Shown here one piece after another: positions 35,391-46,900 of a stretch of 64,000 nucleotides of DNA. The notes under the pieces were generated by a model. The model did no database searches. It was given only the letters and a program-made list of their open reading frames with translations, and had not been told where the DNA came from. This DNA comes from Teratosphaeria epicoccoides (Eukaryota; Ascomycota; Dothideomycetes; Mycosphaerellales; Teratosphaeriaceae). The stretch covers positions 1-64,000 of the forward strand of contig JADDMT010000061.1 in the NCBI GenBank assembly GCA_021401465.1, given 5' to 3'. The translations under genes were made by a program, and so were the position numbers. How positions within the stretch are numbered: the stretch's first letter is position 1; the number at the start of each line of letters is the position of its first letter.

Positions 35391-36651
35391 CCTCTAGGGA
35401 GGTTTTAGACACCTTGCTTACCTTCTTCCTATTACTTCGTTTAGGATAGCGAGCTGCCTAGTAGTCCCTCGCTCTACAAATGTAGTAGCTACTCGGAGGC
35501 TTCTCGCTACTATCTTTTAGCTTAGAGGGCTTGCTCCTCTAGAATGAACTACCGCGTTAGACGTGACCCCTAGGGCGCTTGTAATAGCGGCCCTTTAGTA
35601 GGACCTCAAGGCTTAGACGCTTATTGTCCTTACTGCCTGATTTTCCATTTTGCTTCAAGGTAATCTCTACACATGTCGCAAGGGACAAAAGGTCTTGCCG
35701 AGTTGTCGGAAGTTCATAAGAAGTCATGATCATGTTCTGAAGATTGTCATTAAGTTTGACGAGCAAGTGCCGTACGCGTTACGTCTTAGTATAGGGCAGC
35801 ATCTGTCTCTTAAGCGTAGCGAGTTAGGTAGCGAAGCTAGAGGTTATTTGTCCCTTCCCCTACTTAGCCTTCTTGTACTTAACAGACATAGTAAGGGCGC
35901 AATTCCCTAGATCCTTGACCTAGTCGACATAGAACTAGCAAAAGTCCGCCTACATATACGTTCTGTTATAGACTCGCATAAGGTCATACTACTCATGCTA
36001 ATTGTTACGAGGTTCCTTATCCTCTTCGAGCTACATTATACTAAAGGTAACTTGTTTGCCCTCTGTAGAATATCCGCGTAGGTTAAGCACGAAAACTGCC
36101 TTACATACCTGCAAGAAAGTCCGAGCCTCCTTTAAGGTGTCTCCCTTAAACAGCTTCAGGTTACATGCGTTACGACTACCTCCTAGTTAGCCTACTATGG
36201 CCCTAAATTCAGGCACTAGATTCGCAGGCACATGCGGAGAGTCTGCGCCTGCTAGTAAGTTGTCTTTGCGGGTCCCTAGCATAAAATCTCGCTAGATTTC
36301 TTCGTCCGCTAGTTTATTAGTACTACTTATAGTAACGTCTTTGTTGTCCTTGCTATTGTCGCTACTAGAAGCGGTACGGCTCTAGCTCTAGTTCGCTAGG
36401 CAGTTCGCGACCTTATCGACAATCATAGCTACAAGGGCTAGGTCGATAGTCGGGGTTAGCTACAGTCCCTATGTAGGGGGTCTATTACCTTGTCTACTAC
36501 GTAATTAGCCTCTACTAGAACTATCGCTCGATGTAGTGTCGCTCGCAGGGGGTACTTCTGCGGGCTAGTTACTTAGGCTAGCTTCGCTATCGCGGGCGCT
36601 TAGGATAGCGCTCGCTATGCGTTAGTTGCGAGTTCGTAGTACTCTAGACAT
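35391..36651 (-). pseudogene. gag: Gyp-B gag
   Basis: Starts at the ATG at 36651 (MSRVLRTR). A Ser/Asp-rich N-terminal region is followed by a helical capsid region (about 36300-35700, including a stop-free 69-codon run 35766-35557) and a CCHC knuckle near 35518-35460. In the knuckle the first Cys, the His and the last Cys all read Tyr, leaving one ligand. Each is a single G-to-A or C-to-T step. The gag end and protease start are not sharply separable. Confidence 0.8.
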
Positions 36652-36700
36652 ATTGTAGTATTCTCTACTAGACTGCAAAGCAGGGGGGAGAAAGCAGAAC

Positions 36701-37060
36701 TAATATAGATGTATATGCTATATGATATGAAAATATCTCGTAGTGTGACAGAGTAATCCGACCTTTTAGTAGGTACAAGACAGCGCTGCTTTCTGCTTAT
36801 CGCAGAGGTAGCGTTTAGGGTGCTTATAACCCCTAACGCTCCTTAATTAGGGAAAGCATGTCTGAGCCTAACCCCGTAGGAGTACTATAGGGTCAGCGAC
36901 GTAGGGGCGTCCTACGTCGACTACTAATCCTACTTAGACGACATACGAGCTAACGTATGTACAAAGGACCCCCTTGCTATGTATAGTAGGGTCACTACAT
37001 GCTAAGGGCAGGCATCGGAACCTATGCGGCTCTAATGGCCCCCTAGTATTAACCGTATTA
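36701..37060 (-). repeat. Gyp-B 5' LTR (element sense)
   Basis: 360 bp, partner of 28903-29262; the gag start lies 50 bp into the element. Confidence 0.9.
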
Positions 37061-40000
37061 AACGCTTTCTCGCTACAAGCGATCGATAGAAAGCCGGTCA
37101 CGTACAACTAAGAAATAGTTGATAAAGAGACCGAGATAATGCCTCTGCGGATAGGACGCTACTAAGAGATAATCTAGTTTGACATCACAGAGTCACTAGG
37201 CTTAGATGTAGTACTAGGGTTGCCATGGCTAAGAAACGCTAACCCCTATCTTAATTAGAAGAATGAGAGGATCTAGTTCCTAGAACTCTCAAGATCGATA
37301 CCTCTACCTGTAGTACACAACGTACTAGGCAAGATCGAAATATGTGCTATGACTTCAAGCGAGATAGTCGCTACTATTAAGTATCTAGAACAGGAAGTAC
37401 ATGTCCTATAGGTCAAAGCAACGTAATCTGAAGTCAAGGTCGAATTCATAGTTCCTGACAAGTATAAAGAGTTCGCTACTCTTTTCAAGGAAGAACCTGA
37501 CTAAGAAGCTCTGCCAGAACACTAAGAGTAGGACTACAGGATACCCTTACTCCCTAGCAAGACACTAACGAAGCAACTAGTTCGCCTATTATTAGTGGCG
37601 AAACTAGAGATTCTCCGGAAATACCTAGAAGACAACCTCTAGAAGGGCTTTATCCGCGAGTCGTAGTCCCTAGCAGGATATCTAATCCTGTTTGTTCCTA
37701 AGGGGGAAGATAACTAGCGACTCTGCGTAGATTATCGTGGATTGAATGACATCATAATAAAGAACAGTTATCCGCTTCCTTTGCTCTTAGAATTAAAAGA
37801 CCGCCTACAAGGAGTAATATAGTTCTTGAAGTTCGACATACCTAGAGTAGATAACCGAATTCGAATTAAGGAAGGCAAAGAATAGAAGACTACGTTCCGA
37901 ACTAGGTTTAGACACTACGAGTATATAGTTATACTATTTAGGTTAACAAACGCCCTAGCTACGTAGTAGGCATTTATTAATAACATGCTACAAGAGTACC
38001 TTAACGTCTTCGTAGTTATATACTTAGATGACATCCTTGTCTACTTACGAACAATCGAAGAACATAGGACTTATATACGCAAGGTACTTTAGAAACTCTA
38101 GGATTACAGGCTAAAGCTTAAGCATTAGAAGAGCGAGTTTCATAAGCAAGAAGTCTATTTCCTCGGCTACGTAGTAGCCTAGAACGGAATCAAGATAGAC
38201 ACTAAGAAGGTCAAAGTCGTAAAAGAGTAGCCTACGCCAATTAATGTTAAGGAAGTATAGTCCTTCCTTAGGTTTGCTAAATTCTACCGAAGATTTGTTG
38301 CAAACTATTCGAAGATTATGGCACTACTTACGACCCTTACTACGAAGGATACACTATTCGTATAGGACAACGCCTAACGGAATGCCTTTAAGGAACTTAA
38401 GCGACAATTTACAGATTAGGTAATCTTATTTGTTTTCGACCCTAATAAGCCTATTATAGTCGAAACAGATGCCTCTAACATAGCACTCGGGGCATGCTTA
38501 AGTCAACTAGGACCGAGTAGACGACTACAGCTAGTCGCCTACTACTCGAGGAAATCGTCTAGACCTGAACTCTGTTACGATGTCTACAACAAAGAACTTC
38601 TAGCTATAGTAGATGCCTATAAGGCCTAGCGTGTCTACTTAGAAGGTTCTAAGCACTAAGTCACGGTCTACACAGACCATGAGAACTTGCGATACTTCAT
38701 AACAACGAAAGAGTTAAACTGACAACAAGTTTAGTAAGTAAGGAACTCTCTACTTTTAACTGCAAGATTGTCTATTACAAGGGGACTAATAACGCACGCG
38801 CCGTTGCACTTAGCCGCCAGACTAACTACATGAAGGGCGTGAAGCGGGAGAAACACGCTGTTCTCTAGGAAAATAGCGATGGCATACTAGGAGTTAACTG
38901 ACTCGCGGCTACGACTATTACATAGACGAGTAAATTTCAGGACGACCTGAAGAACGCACTAGTCTACGACCTAACTGCACTCGCTGTCCGCGACGAAATT
39001 AATGGACAGGAGGATTAGGAAGACGAAGACGGAATCCTTCTTTTTCAAGGATTAGTATACGTGCTAACGTCTTTACAATTAGAGCTACTATACCTCTAAC
39101 ATGACGTACCTTAGGCAGGACACCCGGGAGTGTCTAAAATGAAGCAAATTCTCTGACAAGAATATTACTTCCCTAGGATGAGCAAGGTAATCGAGGACTA
39201 CGTCCGTTAATGTGTAACTTGCTAACGAAGTAAGCACGACTATCACAAACCGTATAGGCTACTACGACTACTCAAGGTACCTTAATAGCTATAGGAATCG
39301 CTCGCCATGGACTTTATCGTTAAACTACCTTAGTTGAGAGAACCCGCTACTAATGAGTTCTTCGATAGGATCATAGTAGTAGTCGACTAATTCACTAAGT
39401 TTAGGAACTTTATCCCTTACTACGAAGACTTTAAGACTAAAGATATCGCACATGTCTTCCTTAAATAGGTAGTAGTACTACACGGCATGCTACAGGACCT
39501 AGTAACGGATCGAGGATCCGTGTTTACCTCTAACTTCTAGAGAGCCCTAATAAGACAATTCTAGGTTAAACATTAACTAAGTACTTCCTTCTACCCTTAA
39601 ACGGATAGACAGACAGAACGTCTAAATTAGACGTTAGAATAGTATCTTCGATCCTATGTGAATAGGGACTAGAATAACTAGGTAGAGTTGTTGCTAATAG
39701 CGCAGCTCGCGTATAATAGTATGCTAGCAGAGTCGACAGGACTCTCGCCTTTTCAGATAGCATATAGATTAGCTATAGAAGACATTCTAGACGTCTTAGC
39801 TAGTAATCCAAACCTAGTAGCACTTAGACGAGTAGAACACCTACGCCGACTGCAAACAGAAGCATGACTTAACCTGCAGTTCTATTAGTAGAACATAGTA
39901 TAGTACGAGAATCGTAAGAGAATTAAGGGACTAATTCTAAAGGAGGGGAACAAGGTGTATCTCCTCCGCTGTCACATTAAATCGGACAAGCCGAGTAAAA

Positions 40001-40368
40001 AACTAGACACTGTAAAACTAGGACTATTTAGGATTAAGGCCAAGAAAGGACTAGTTAATTTTAAGTTACAGCTACCTGAGCAGATGAGAATATACCCTAT
40101 GTTCTATGTCTCTATACTAGAACAAGCAGCGCTAGACGCCGCACTACAAACAGAACCCTTACTACTTGACCCTAAAGTAGAAGAACCCGAGTATACTGTC
40201 GAGAAGATTGTCGACACTCGCTAGTAGGACAGACAGCGAGAGTACTTAGTAAAATGGGAAGGATATAGGAGTACTAAAAACACCTAGGAACCCCTAGAAC
40301 ATCTGCGAAACTATTAGCAAAAGATACGAAGTTTCGAGAAAAGAACGAACCTAGGGAGAAGATTATAA
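37061..40368 (+). pseudogene. pol: Gyp-A pol (A4): protease end, RT, RNase H, integrase, chromodomain
   Basis: Continues A4 after Gyp-B. Protease flap-side LGLPWLRN lies near 37213, and RT has an intact YLDD at about 38021-38032. RNase H reads ETDASN near 38463 and LDACLS-like sequence. Integrase has an HHCC region (about 39100-39235) and a DDE core: D in MDFIV (39310), D in VTDRG (39508) and E in TLE (39636). A stop-free 89-codon run (39955-40224) covers the GPY/F-like region and the start of the chromodomain (EYTVEKIVD, YLVKWEGY, T.EPLEHL), which ends at TAA 40366-40368. The catalytic residues survive; only nonsense codons and minor changes disable it. Confidence 0.9.
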
Positions 40369-40983
40369 GCTACAACTGGACTCCTGCGGGACGCTGTTAA
40401 TCGGCTCGGCTATCACGCCATTTAGGAAACCCTAATACGAGGCATTAGCGAAACCTTCTATTACGCTCTATGTCGTAGGACTAAGAGCAAGACCCGCCGA
40501 GAGATCTAGGTCAAGAAGAAACCTAGCCTGCAGAAGAGCCTGCTCTTTAGCCTTGTCCTCCCTGATCTCATGCTCCTTAAGAGCGCGACTATCCTTAACC
40601 TTACGGTCGACTACGTCTAACTATTTCTAAAGACGCATCTCCTTTACATGCGCCTCTATTATCTTCTGCAAAGCCTTAGCTAGGACCGCCTTTACACGAT
40701 CAAGATCGGCAATTAGTCTTTTCCGCTAATTACCTAACTTCTTCTATTCGACCTCTGTTACCTTCGCATCGTAACTTCGACAGTTGCTAAAGTAACACTA
40801 CGAACATTTCCCCGAGGAAATGTGCACTTAACAAACGAGCTTTAACTCTTAACACTAAGTACAGGACTTCATGCTGTCCTGGCCCTAACGATAGATTCGA
40901 TTCGCGCGGCATTTTTGTTTCTGCGTTAAAGGGGCGTTAGTGTCTAGGATGACACAAGGTAGTAATGTAGAAAGAGAAGACAT
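40351..40983 (-). pseudogene. Antisense Cys-cluster/coiled-coil ORF of Gyp-A (A4)
   Basis: Minus-strand frame from the ATG at 40983 (MSSLSTLLPC) to a TAG at 40351. Its end meets the end of sense pol (40368) tail to tail. The six-Cys cluster CX2CX6CX8CX2CX4C at 40863-40780 is complete. A long Lys/Glu/Arg-rich helical segment follows (about 40770-40540) and then a Ser/Thr-rich tail. Its internal stops are TAG/TAA at likely Gln sites. The same frame with the same start is present in A2 and A5. The last four Cys share spacing and the K-C, N-C residues with Gyp-C's antisense ORF, so the two are probably homologous. The likely role is a zinc-cluster DNA-binding or regulatory protein, by analogy only. 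Confidence 0.7.
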
Positions 40984-41062
40984 TACTATACAAAGGAAAT
41001 GACAAGAGAAACCCCGTACTAATAAGATAGCTTCAGGACAAGCTAGGCTAAGAGGGGGATAG

Positions 41063-41531
41063 TATCATGAGTGTCAGGAGTACTATGAGTCATAGGATCG
41101 TAAGTATCCTAAGTACTATAAGTCATAAACACTATGACCTAAGTTATAGCACAGTTTTAGGAGAAAGGATCTGTCACGTAAGGACAGATCCCTAGATCTG
41201 TAGGGTTAGTCTATAGATCTACAGGCCTATAGGAGAGAAGGAATCTGTCTTAGGAGGATAGACCCTAGGATCTGTAGGGTTAGTCTACAGATCTATAGAC
41301 ATAGATCTGTTAGGTCTATTAACAGATCTAACAGAGCTACCCTGTCTCTCTAGTATATAGGGATGGCTTCAGGACAGGCAGTTAGGAGCTTCGTGCTTAA
41401 TTTAATTCTTAGTTAATCCTCTCTTACTTAGAGGAGAGTTACAAGGTTAATTGCTATTATAGATATTCTTTATAGCTCTGCGAGTCTAACACCTGATCCC
41501 CTTCCTGCTATTAGTACCTACCCTTATAACA
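41063..41531 (+). repeat. Extra Gyp-A LTR next to the A4 3' LTR
   Basis: 469-bp LTR preceded by AAGAGGGGGATAG and followed by GAGGGGGATAG (41532-41542), then the next LTR. It differs from 41543-42016 in its left 100 bp, so it is not a fresh duplicate. It does not show a 5-bp duplication. Confidence 0.85.
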
Positions 41532-41542
41532 GAGGGGGATAG

Positions 41543-42016
41543 TGTCATAAGTGTCATGAGTGTCAGGAGTCCTATAAGTTATAGGCTTATAAGTGTCCTA
41601 AGTGCTATAAGTCATAGCATAGTTATAGGAGAACTATAAGTCATAGGAGAAAGGATCTATCACGTGAGGGCAGACACCTAGATCTATAGGGTTAGTCTAT
41701 AGATCTATAGGCCTACATAGGAGAAAGGATCTGTTACGTAAGGACAGACCCTAGGATCTATAGGGTTAGTCTATAGATCTATAGACATAGGTCTAACAGG
41801 TCTATTAACAGATCTAACAGAGCTGCCCTAACTCTCTAGTATATAGGGATAGCTTCAGGACAGGTAGTTAGGAGCTTCATGCTTAATCTTAATCTTAATT
41901 CCCTTGCCTAAGGGGAGAGTTAGTTACAAGGTTAATTGCCTTTGTCGATATTCTTCATAGCTCTATAAGTCTAACACCTGATCCCCTTCCTGCTATTAGT
42001 ACCTACCCTTCTGACA
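41543..42016 (+). repeat. Gyp-A 3' LTR of A4
   Basis: 474 bp. Its left end matches the A4 5' LTR, and it is followed by the TSD AGATC at 42017-42021. Confidence 0.9.
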
Positions 42017-42021
42017 AGATC

Positions 42022-42198
42022 GAATTCACAATTCCCGACGAATACAAAGAGTTCGCTACTCTTTTTAAGGAAGAACCTAACTAAGAGGCTCTACTAGAAC
42101 ACTAGGAGTAGGATCATGAGATGCCCCTACTCCTAGGCAGAACGCTAACGAAGCAACTAGTTTACCTATTGTTAGCAGCTAAACTAGAGATACTCCGG
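42022..42198 (+). pseudogene. pol: Gyp-A protease-RT linker (A3, part 3)
   Basis: Last visible piece of A3, matching 37441-37618 of A4. It ends at CTCCGG where the A5 3' LTR begins; the rest of A3 pol is not found in the window. Confidence 0.85.
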
Positions 42199-42668
42199 TG
42201 TCATAAGGGTAGGTGCTAATAGCAGGAAGGTAACTAGGTATTAGACTCGTAGAGCTATGAAGAATATCGACAATAGCAATTGTCCTTGTAACTAACTATC
42301 CCCTAGGAAAAGGGAATTGAATTAAGCACAAAGCTCCTAACTGTCTGTCCTAAAGCTATCCCTATATACTAGAGAGATAGAGCAGCTCTGTTAGATCTGT
42401 TAATAGACCTAACAGATCTATGTCTGTAGATCTGTAGACTAACCCTTTAGATCCGAGGGTCTGTTATCCCATGACAGATCCCTTCTCCCCTACAGGCCTG
42501 TAGATCTGTAGACTAACCCTACAGATCCGGGGATCTGTCCTCACGTGATAGATCCTTTCTCCTATGACTATGCCTATAACTTATAGTACTCCTATAACTA
42601 TACTATGACTTATAGCACTTAGGACCCTCATAATCCTGTGACCTACAGTACTCCTAACACTTATGACA
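42199..42668 (-). repeat. Gyp-A 3' LTR of A5
   Basis: 470 bp, TGTCAT..ATGACA. Confidence 0.9.
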
Positions 42669-42748
42669 CTATCCCTCTCTTAGCCTAGCTTGTCCCTAAG
42701 CTACCTTATTAGTGCGGGGTTTCTCTTGTTATTTCCTTTCATGCTATG

Positions 42749-43381
42749 ATGTCTTCTCTTTCTACATTACTGCCTTATGTCATCCTAGACACTAACGCCC
42801 CTTTAACGCAGAAACGTAAACGCCGCGCGAATCGAATCTATCGTTAGGGCCAGGATAGCATGAAGTCCTATACTTAGTGTCAAGAGTTAAAGCTCGTTTG
42901 TTAGGTACACATTTCCTTAGAGAAATGTTTGTAATGTTACTTTAGTAACTATTAGAGTTACGACGCGAAGGTAACAGAGGTTAAATAGAAGAAGTTAGGC
43001 AATTAGCGGAAAAGACTAATTGCTAATCTCGATCGTGCGAAGGTAGTCCTAGCTAAGGCTTTGTAGAAGATAATAGAGGCGCATGTAAAGGAGATGCGTC
43101 TTCGAAAACAGTTAGACGTAGTCGACTAGGAGGTCGAGGATAGTCGCGCTCTTAAGGAGCGAGAGATCAGGGAGGATGAGACCGAGGAACAGGCTCTCTC
43201 GCAGGCTAGGTTTCTTCTTAACCTAGATCCTTTAGCGGGTCTCGCTCTTAGTCCTACGACATAGAGCGTAATAGAGGGTTTCGCTAACGCCTCATATTAG
43301 GGTTTCCTGGATAGCGTGGTAGCCGAGCTGACTGATAGCATCCCGCAGGAGTCTAGTCATGGCTTAGGATCTTCTTCCTAG
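42749..43381 (+). pseudogene. Antisense Cys-cluster/coiled-coil ORF of Gyp-A (A5)
   Basis: Plus-strand counterpart of 40351-40983, with the ATG at 42749 and a TAG at 43379-43381, 633 bp in both. The first and the last Cys of the cluster read Tyr; the helical part (about 42960-43200) is well kept with three internal stops. It is convergent with A5 pol. Confidence 0.68.
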
Positions 43382-46300
43382 GTTCGTTCCTTTCTCGAAA
43401 CTTCGTATCTTTTGCTAACAGTTTCGCAGATGTTCTAGGGGTTCCTAGGTGTTCTCGGTACTCCTATATCCTTCCCATTTTACTAAGTACTCTCGCTGTC
43501 CGTCCTGCTAGCGAGTGTCGACAATCTTCTCGACAGTGTACTCTAGTTCTTCTACTTTAGGGTCGAGTAGTAAGGGTTCCATTTATAGTGCGGCGTCTAG
43601 CGCTACTTGTTCTAGCAGAGAGACATAGAACACAGGGTATATTCTCATCTGCTCTAGTAGCTATAACTCAAAATTAACTGGTCCCTTCTTAGCCTTGATC
43701 CTGAATAGTCCTAGTTTTACAGCGTCTAGTTTTTTACTCGGCTTGTCCGATGTGATGTGACAGCAGAGGAGATATACCTTGTCCCCCTCCTTTAGAATTA
43801 GTCCCTTAATTCTCTTACAATTTGCGTACTATGCCATGTTCTGCTAATAGAACTACAGGTCGAGTCGTGCTTCTGTTTGCAGTCGGCGTAGATGTTCTAC
43901 TCGTCTAAGTACTACTAGGTTTAGATTACTAGCTAAGACGTCTAGAATGTCTTCTATAGCTAATCTATATGCCATCTGAAAAGGCGAGAGTCCTGTCGAC
44001 TCTGCTAGCATACTATTATACGCGAGCTATGCCATTAGCAATAACTCTACCTAGTTGTTCTAGTCCCTATTCACATAGGATCGAAGGTACTATTCTAACG
44101 TCTGATTTAGACGTTCTGTCTGTCTATCCGTCTAAGGGTAGAAGGAAGTACTTAGTCGATGTTTAACCTAGAATTGTCTCATTAGGGCTCTCTAGAAGTT
44201 AGAGGTAAACACGGATCCTCGATCTGTTACTAGGTCCTGTAGCATGCCATGTAGTACTACTACCTATTTAATGAAGACATGCGCGATATCTTTAGTCTTG
44301 AAGTCTTCGCGGTAAGGGATAAACTTCCCGAACTTAGTAAATTAGTTAACTACTACTATAATCCTATCGAAGAACTCATTAGTAGCGGGTTCTCTCGACT
44401 AAGGTAGTTTAACGATAAAGTCTATAGCAAGCGATTCCTATAGCCGTTAAGGTACCTTAAGTAGTCGTAGTAGCCTATACAGTTTGTAATAGTTATGCTT
44501 ACTTCGTTAGTAAGTTACATATTAACAGACGTAGTCCTTGATTGCCTTGCCTATCCTAGGGAAGTAATATTCTTGTCAGAGAATTTGCTTCATTTTAGAC
44601 ACTCCCGGGTGTCCTGCCTAAGGTACGTCGTGTCGGAGGTGTAGTAGTTCTAATTGTAAAGACGTTAGCATATATACTAATCCTGAAAACAGAAGGATTC
44701 TATCTTCGTCTTCCTAATCCCCCTGTCTATCAATGTCGTCGCGGACAGCGAGTGCAGTTAGGTCGTAGACTAGCGCGTTCTTCAGGTCGTCCTGAAATTC
44801 ACTAGTCCATGTAACAGTTATAGCCGCAAGTCAGTTAACTCCTAGCGTGCTATCGCTATTTTCCTAGAGAACAGCATGTTTCTCCTGCTTCACGCCCTTC
44901 ATGTAGTCCGTCTAGCGGCTAAGTGCATCGGCGCGTGCGTTATTAGTCGCCTTATAATAGACGATCTTGTAGTTAAAACTAGAGAGCTCCTTACTCTACC
45001 GAACCTGTCGTGAGTTTAACTCTTTCGTCGTTATAAAGTATCGCAAGTTCTCATGGTCTGTGTAGACTATGACCTAGTGCTTAGAACCTTCTAAGTAGAC
45101 TCGCTAGGCCTTGTAGGTGTCTACTATAGCTAGAAGTTCTTTGTCATAGACGTCGTAACGGAGTTTAGGTCTAGACAATTTCCTCGAGTAGTAGGCGACT
45201 AGCTGTAGTCGTCTACTCGGTCCTAGTTAACTTAAGCATGCCCCGAGTACTACGTCAGAGGCATCTGTTTCGACTATGATAGGCTTATCCGGGTCGAATA
45301 TAAGTAAGATTAGCTAATTTGTAAATCGTCGCTTGAGTTCCTTGAAGGCATTCCGTTAGGCGTCGTCCTATACAAATAGTGTATCCTTCGTCGTAAGAGT
45401 TGTAAGTAGTGCCGTAATCTTCGAATAGTTTGCCACAAATCTTCGGTAGAAATTAGCGAATCTAAGGAAGGACTATACTTCCTTAACATTAGTTAGTGTA
45501 GGCTATTCTTTTACGACTTAGACTTTCTTAGTGTCTATCTTGATTCTATTCCATGCTACTACGTAGCCAAGGAATTATACTTCCTGCTTATGAAACTCGC
45601 TCTTCTAAGGCTTTACCTTTAACCGGTAATCCTGGAGTTTCTGAAGTACCTTGCGCATGTAAGTCCTATGCTCTTCGATCGTCTAGGAGTAGACGAGGAT
45701 GTTGTCTAGGTATATAACTACAAAGACGTTAAGGTACTCTCGTAGCACGTTATTAATAAATGCCTGCTATGTAGCTAGGGCATTTGTTAACCTAAATGGC
45801 ATGACTATGTACTCGTAGTGTCTAAACCTAGTTCGGAACGTAGTCTTCTATTCTTTGCCTTCCTTAATTTGAATTCGGTTATATACTCTAGGTATGTCGA
45901 ACTTCGAGAACCATATTACTCCTTGTAGGCGGTCCTGCAATTCCGAGAGCAAAGGAAGCAGATAACTATTCTTTATCGTGATGTCGTTTAATCTACGATA
46001 ATCTACGTAGAGTCGCTAGTTATCTTCCCCCTTAGGCACAAACAGGATTAGATATCTAGCTAGGGACTACGACTTACGGATGAAGCCTTTCTAGAGGTTG
46101 TCTTCTAGGTATTTCCGGAGAATCTCTAGTTTCGCCGCTAATAACAGGCGAACTAATTACTTCGTTAGTGTCTTGCTAGGGAGTAAGGGTATCCCGTAGT
46201 CCTACTCCTAGTGTTCTAGCAGAGCTTCTTAGTCGGGTTCTTCCTCGAAAAGAGTAGCGAACTCTTTATACTTATTAGGAACTATGAACTCGACCTTGAC

Positions 46301-46900
46301 TTCCGATTGCGTTACTTTAACCTATAGGACGTGCACTTCCTATTCTAGATCCTTGATAGTAGCTACCATCTTGCTTAAAGTCATAGCATATATTTCGATC
46401 TTGCCTAGTACGTCGTGTACTACAGGTAGAGGTATCGATCTTAAGAGTTCCGGGAACTAGATCCTCTTATTCTTCTAGTCGATATAGGGGTTAGCGTTTC
46501 TTAGCTATAGTAACCCTAGTACTACATCCGAGCCTAGTAACTCCGTGATGTCAAACTAGAGCATCTCTTAGTAGCGTCCTATCCGCAGAGGCATCATCTC
46601 GGTCTCTTCGTCAACTACTCTTTAGTTATACGTGACTAGCTTTCTATTAATCGCTTGTAGCAAGAAAGCATTCGTCTTCGCCTGTAGCTTTATCCTAGCT
46701 ATCCTAGCGAACTTAGGCGTCATGAAGATTCTAGTACATCCTGAATCTATTAAGGCCCTAGCTAGCGTCTCGTCGATATGCACCTATACTCTAAGGTTGT
46801 TCGCGTATCTGGCGCTAATCGCGGCACATCGTTATAGCCCTGTCTAGTCTGTCTGTAGGTCTAATTCTAGCGGACCTTGTCGTTTCCCGAATAACTGTCT
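43382..46900 (-). pseudogene. pol: Gyp-A protease-pol (A5)
   Basis: Minus-strand chromodomain (about 43590-43400), integrase (about 44800-43700), RNase H, RT (about 46200-45500) and protease (about 46900-46420). The RT active site near 45718 reads YLDN instead of YLDD, a change of a catalytic Asp by one G-to-A step. Stops at TAG/TAA as elsewhere. It aligns with A4 over its whole length. Confidence 0.88.

Larger units (their letters stand above)
28903..37060 (-). mobile_element. Gyp-B, complete Ty3/gypsy element
   Basis: 8158 bp with two 360-bp LTRs (28903-29262, 36701-37060), TAATATAG..TATTA, originally probably TGATA..TATCA. The 5-bp duplication is AATGC at 28898-28902 and AACGC at 37061-37065, one C/T apart. 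Gag-pol reads on the minus strand, opposite to the host A4. A chromodomain-like module ends pol. About 2.5 kb between pol and the 3' LTR holds a plus-strand (antisense) gene. Confidence 0.92.
26326..42016 (+). mobile_element. Gyp-A copy A4, full length, interrupted by Gyp-B
   Basis: 5' LTR 26326-26861 and 3' LTR 41543-42016, flanked by the target duplication AGATC (26321-26325, 42017-42021). With the Gyp-B insertion removed the internal region to the first PPT is about 6043 bp, against 6039 bp in A5, so A4 is otherwise complete: leader, gag, protease, RT, RNase H, integrase, chromodomain, antisense ORF, PPT. It is the best preserved Gyp-A copy, though still full of TAG/TAA stops. Confidence 0.92.

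Noticed and set aside
36680..36700. Purine-rich GGGGGGAGAAAG tract next to the right Gyp-B LTR taken as a PPT.
   Set aside because: The element reads on the minus strand, so this is the 5' side. The true PPT is at 29263-29277, where the minus strand reads AGGAGGAGGGGTAG.
39566..39763. Conserved antisense frame opposite the Gyp-A integrase (also at 43969-44166).
   Set aside because: It is conserved between copies because the integrase on the other strand is conserved; no start context or domain supports it.
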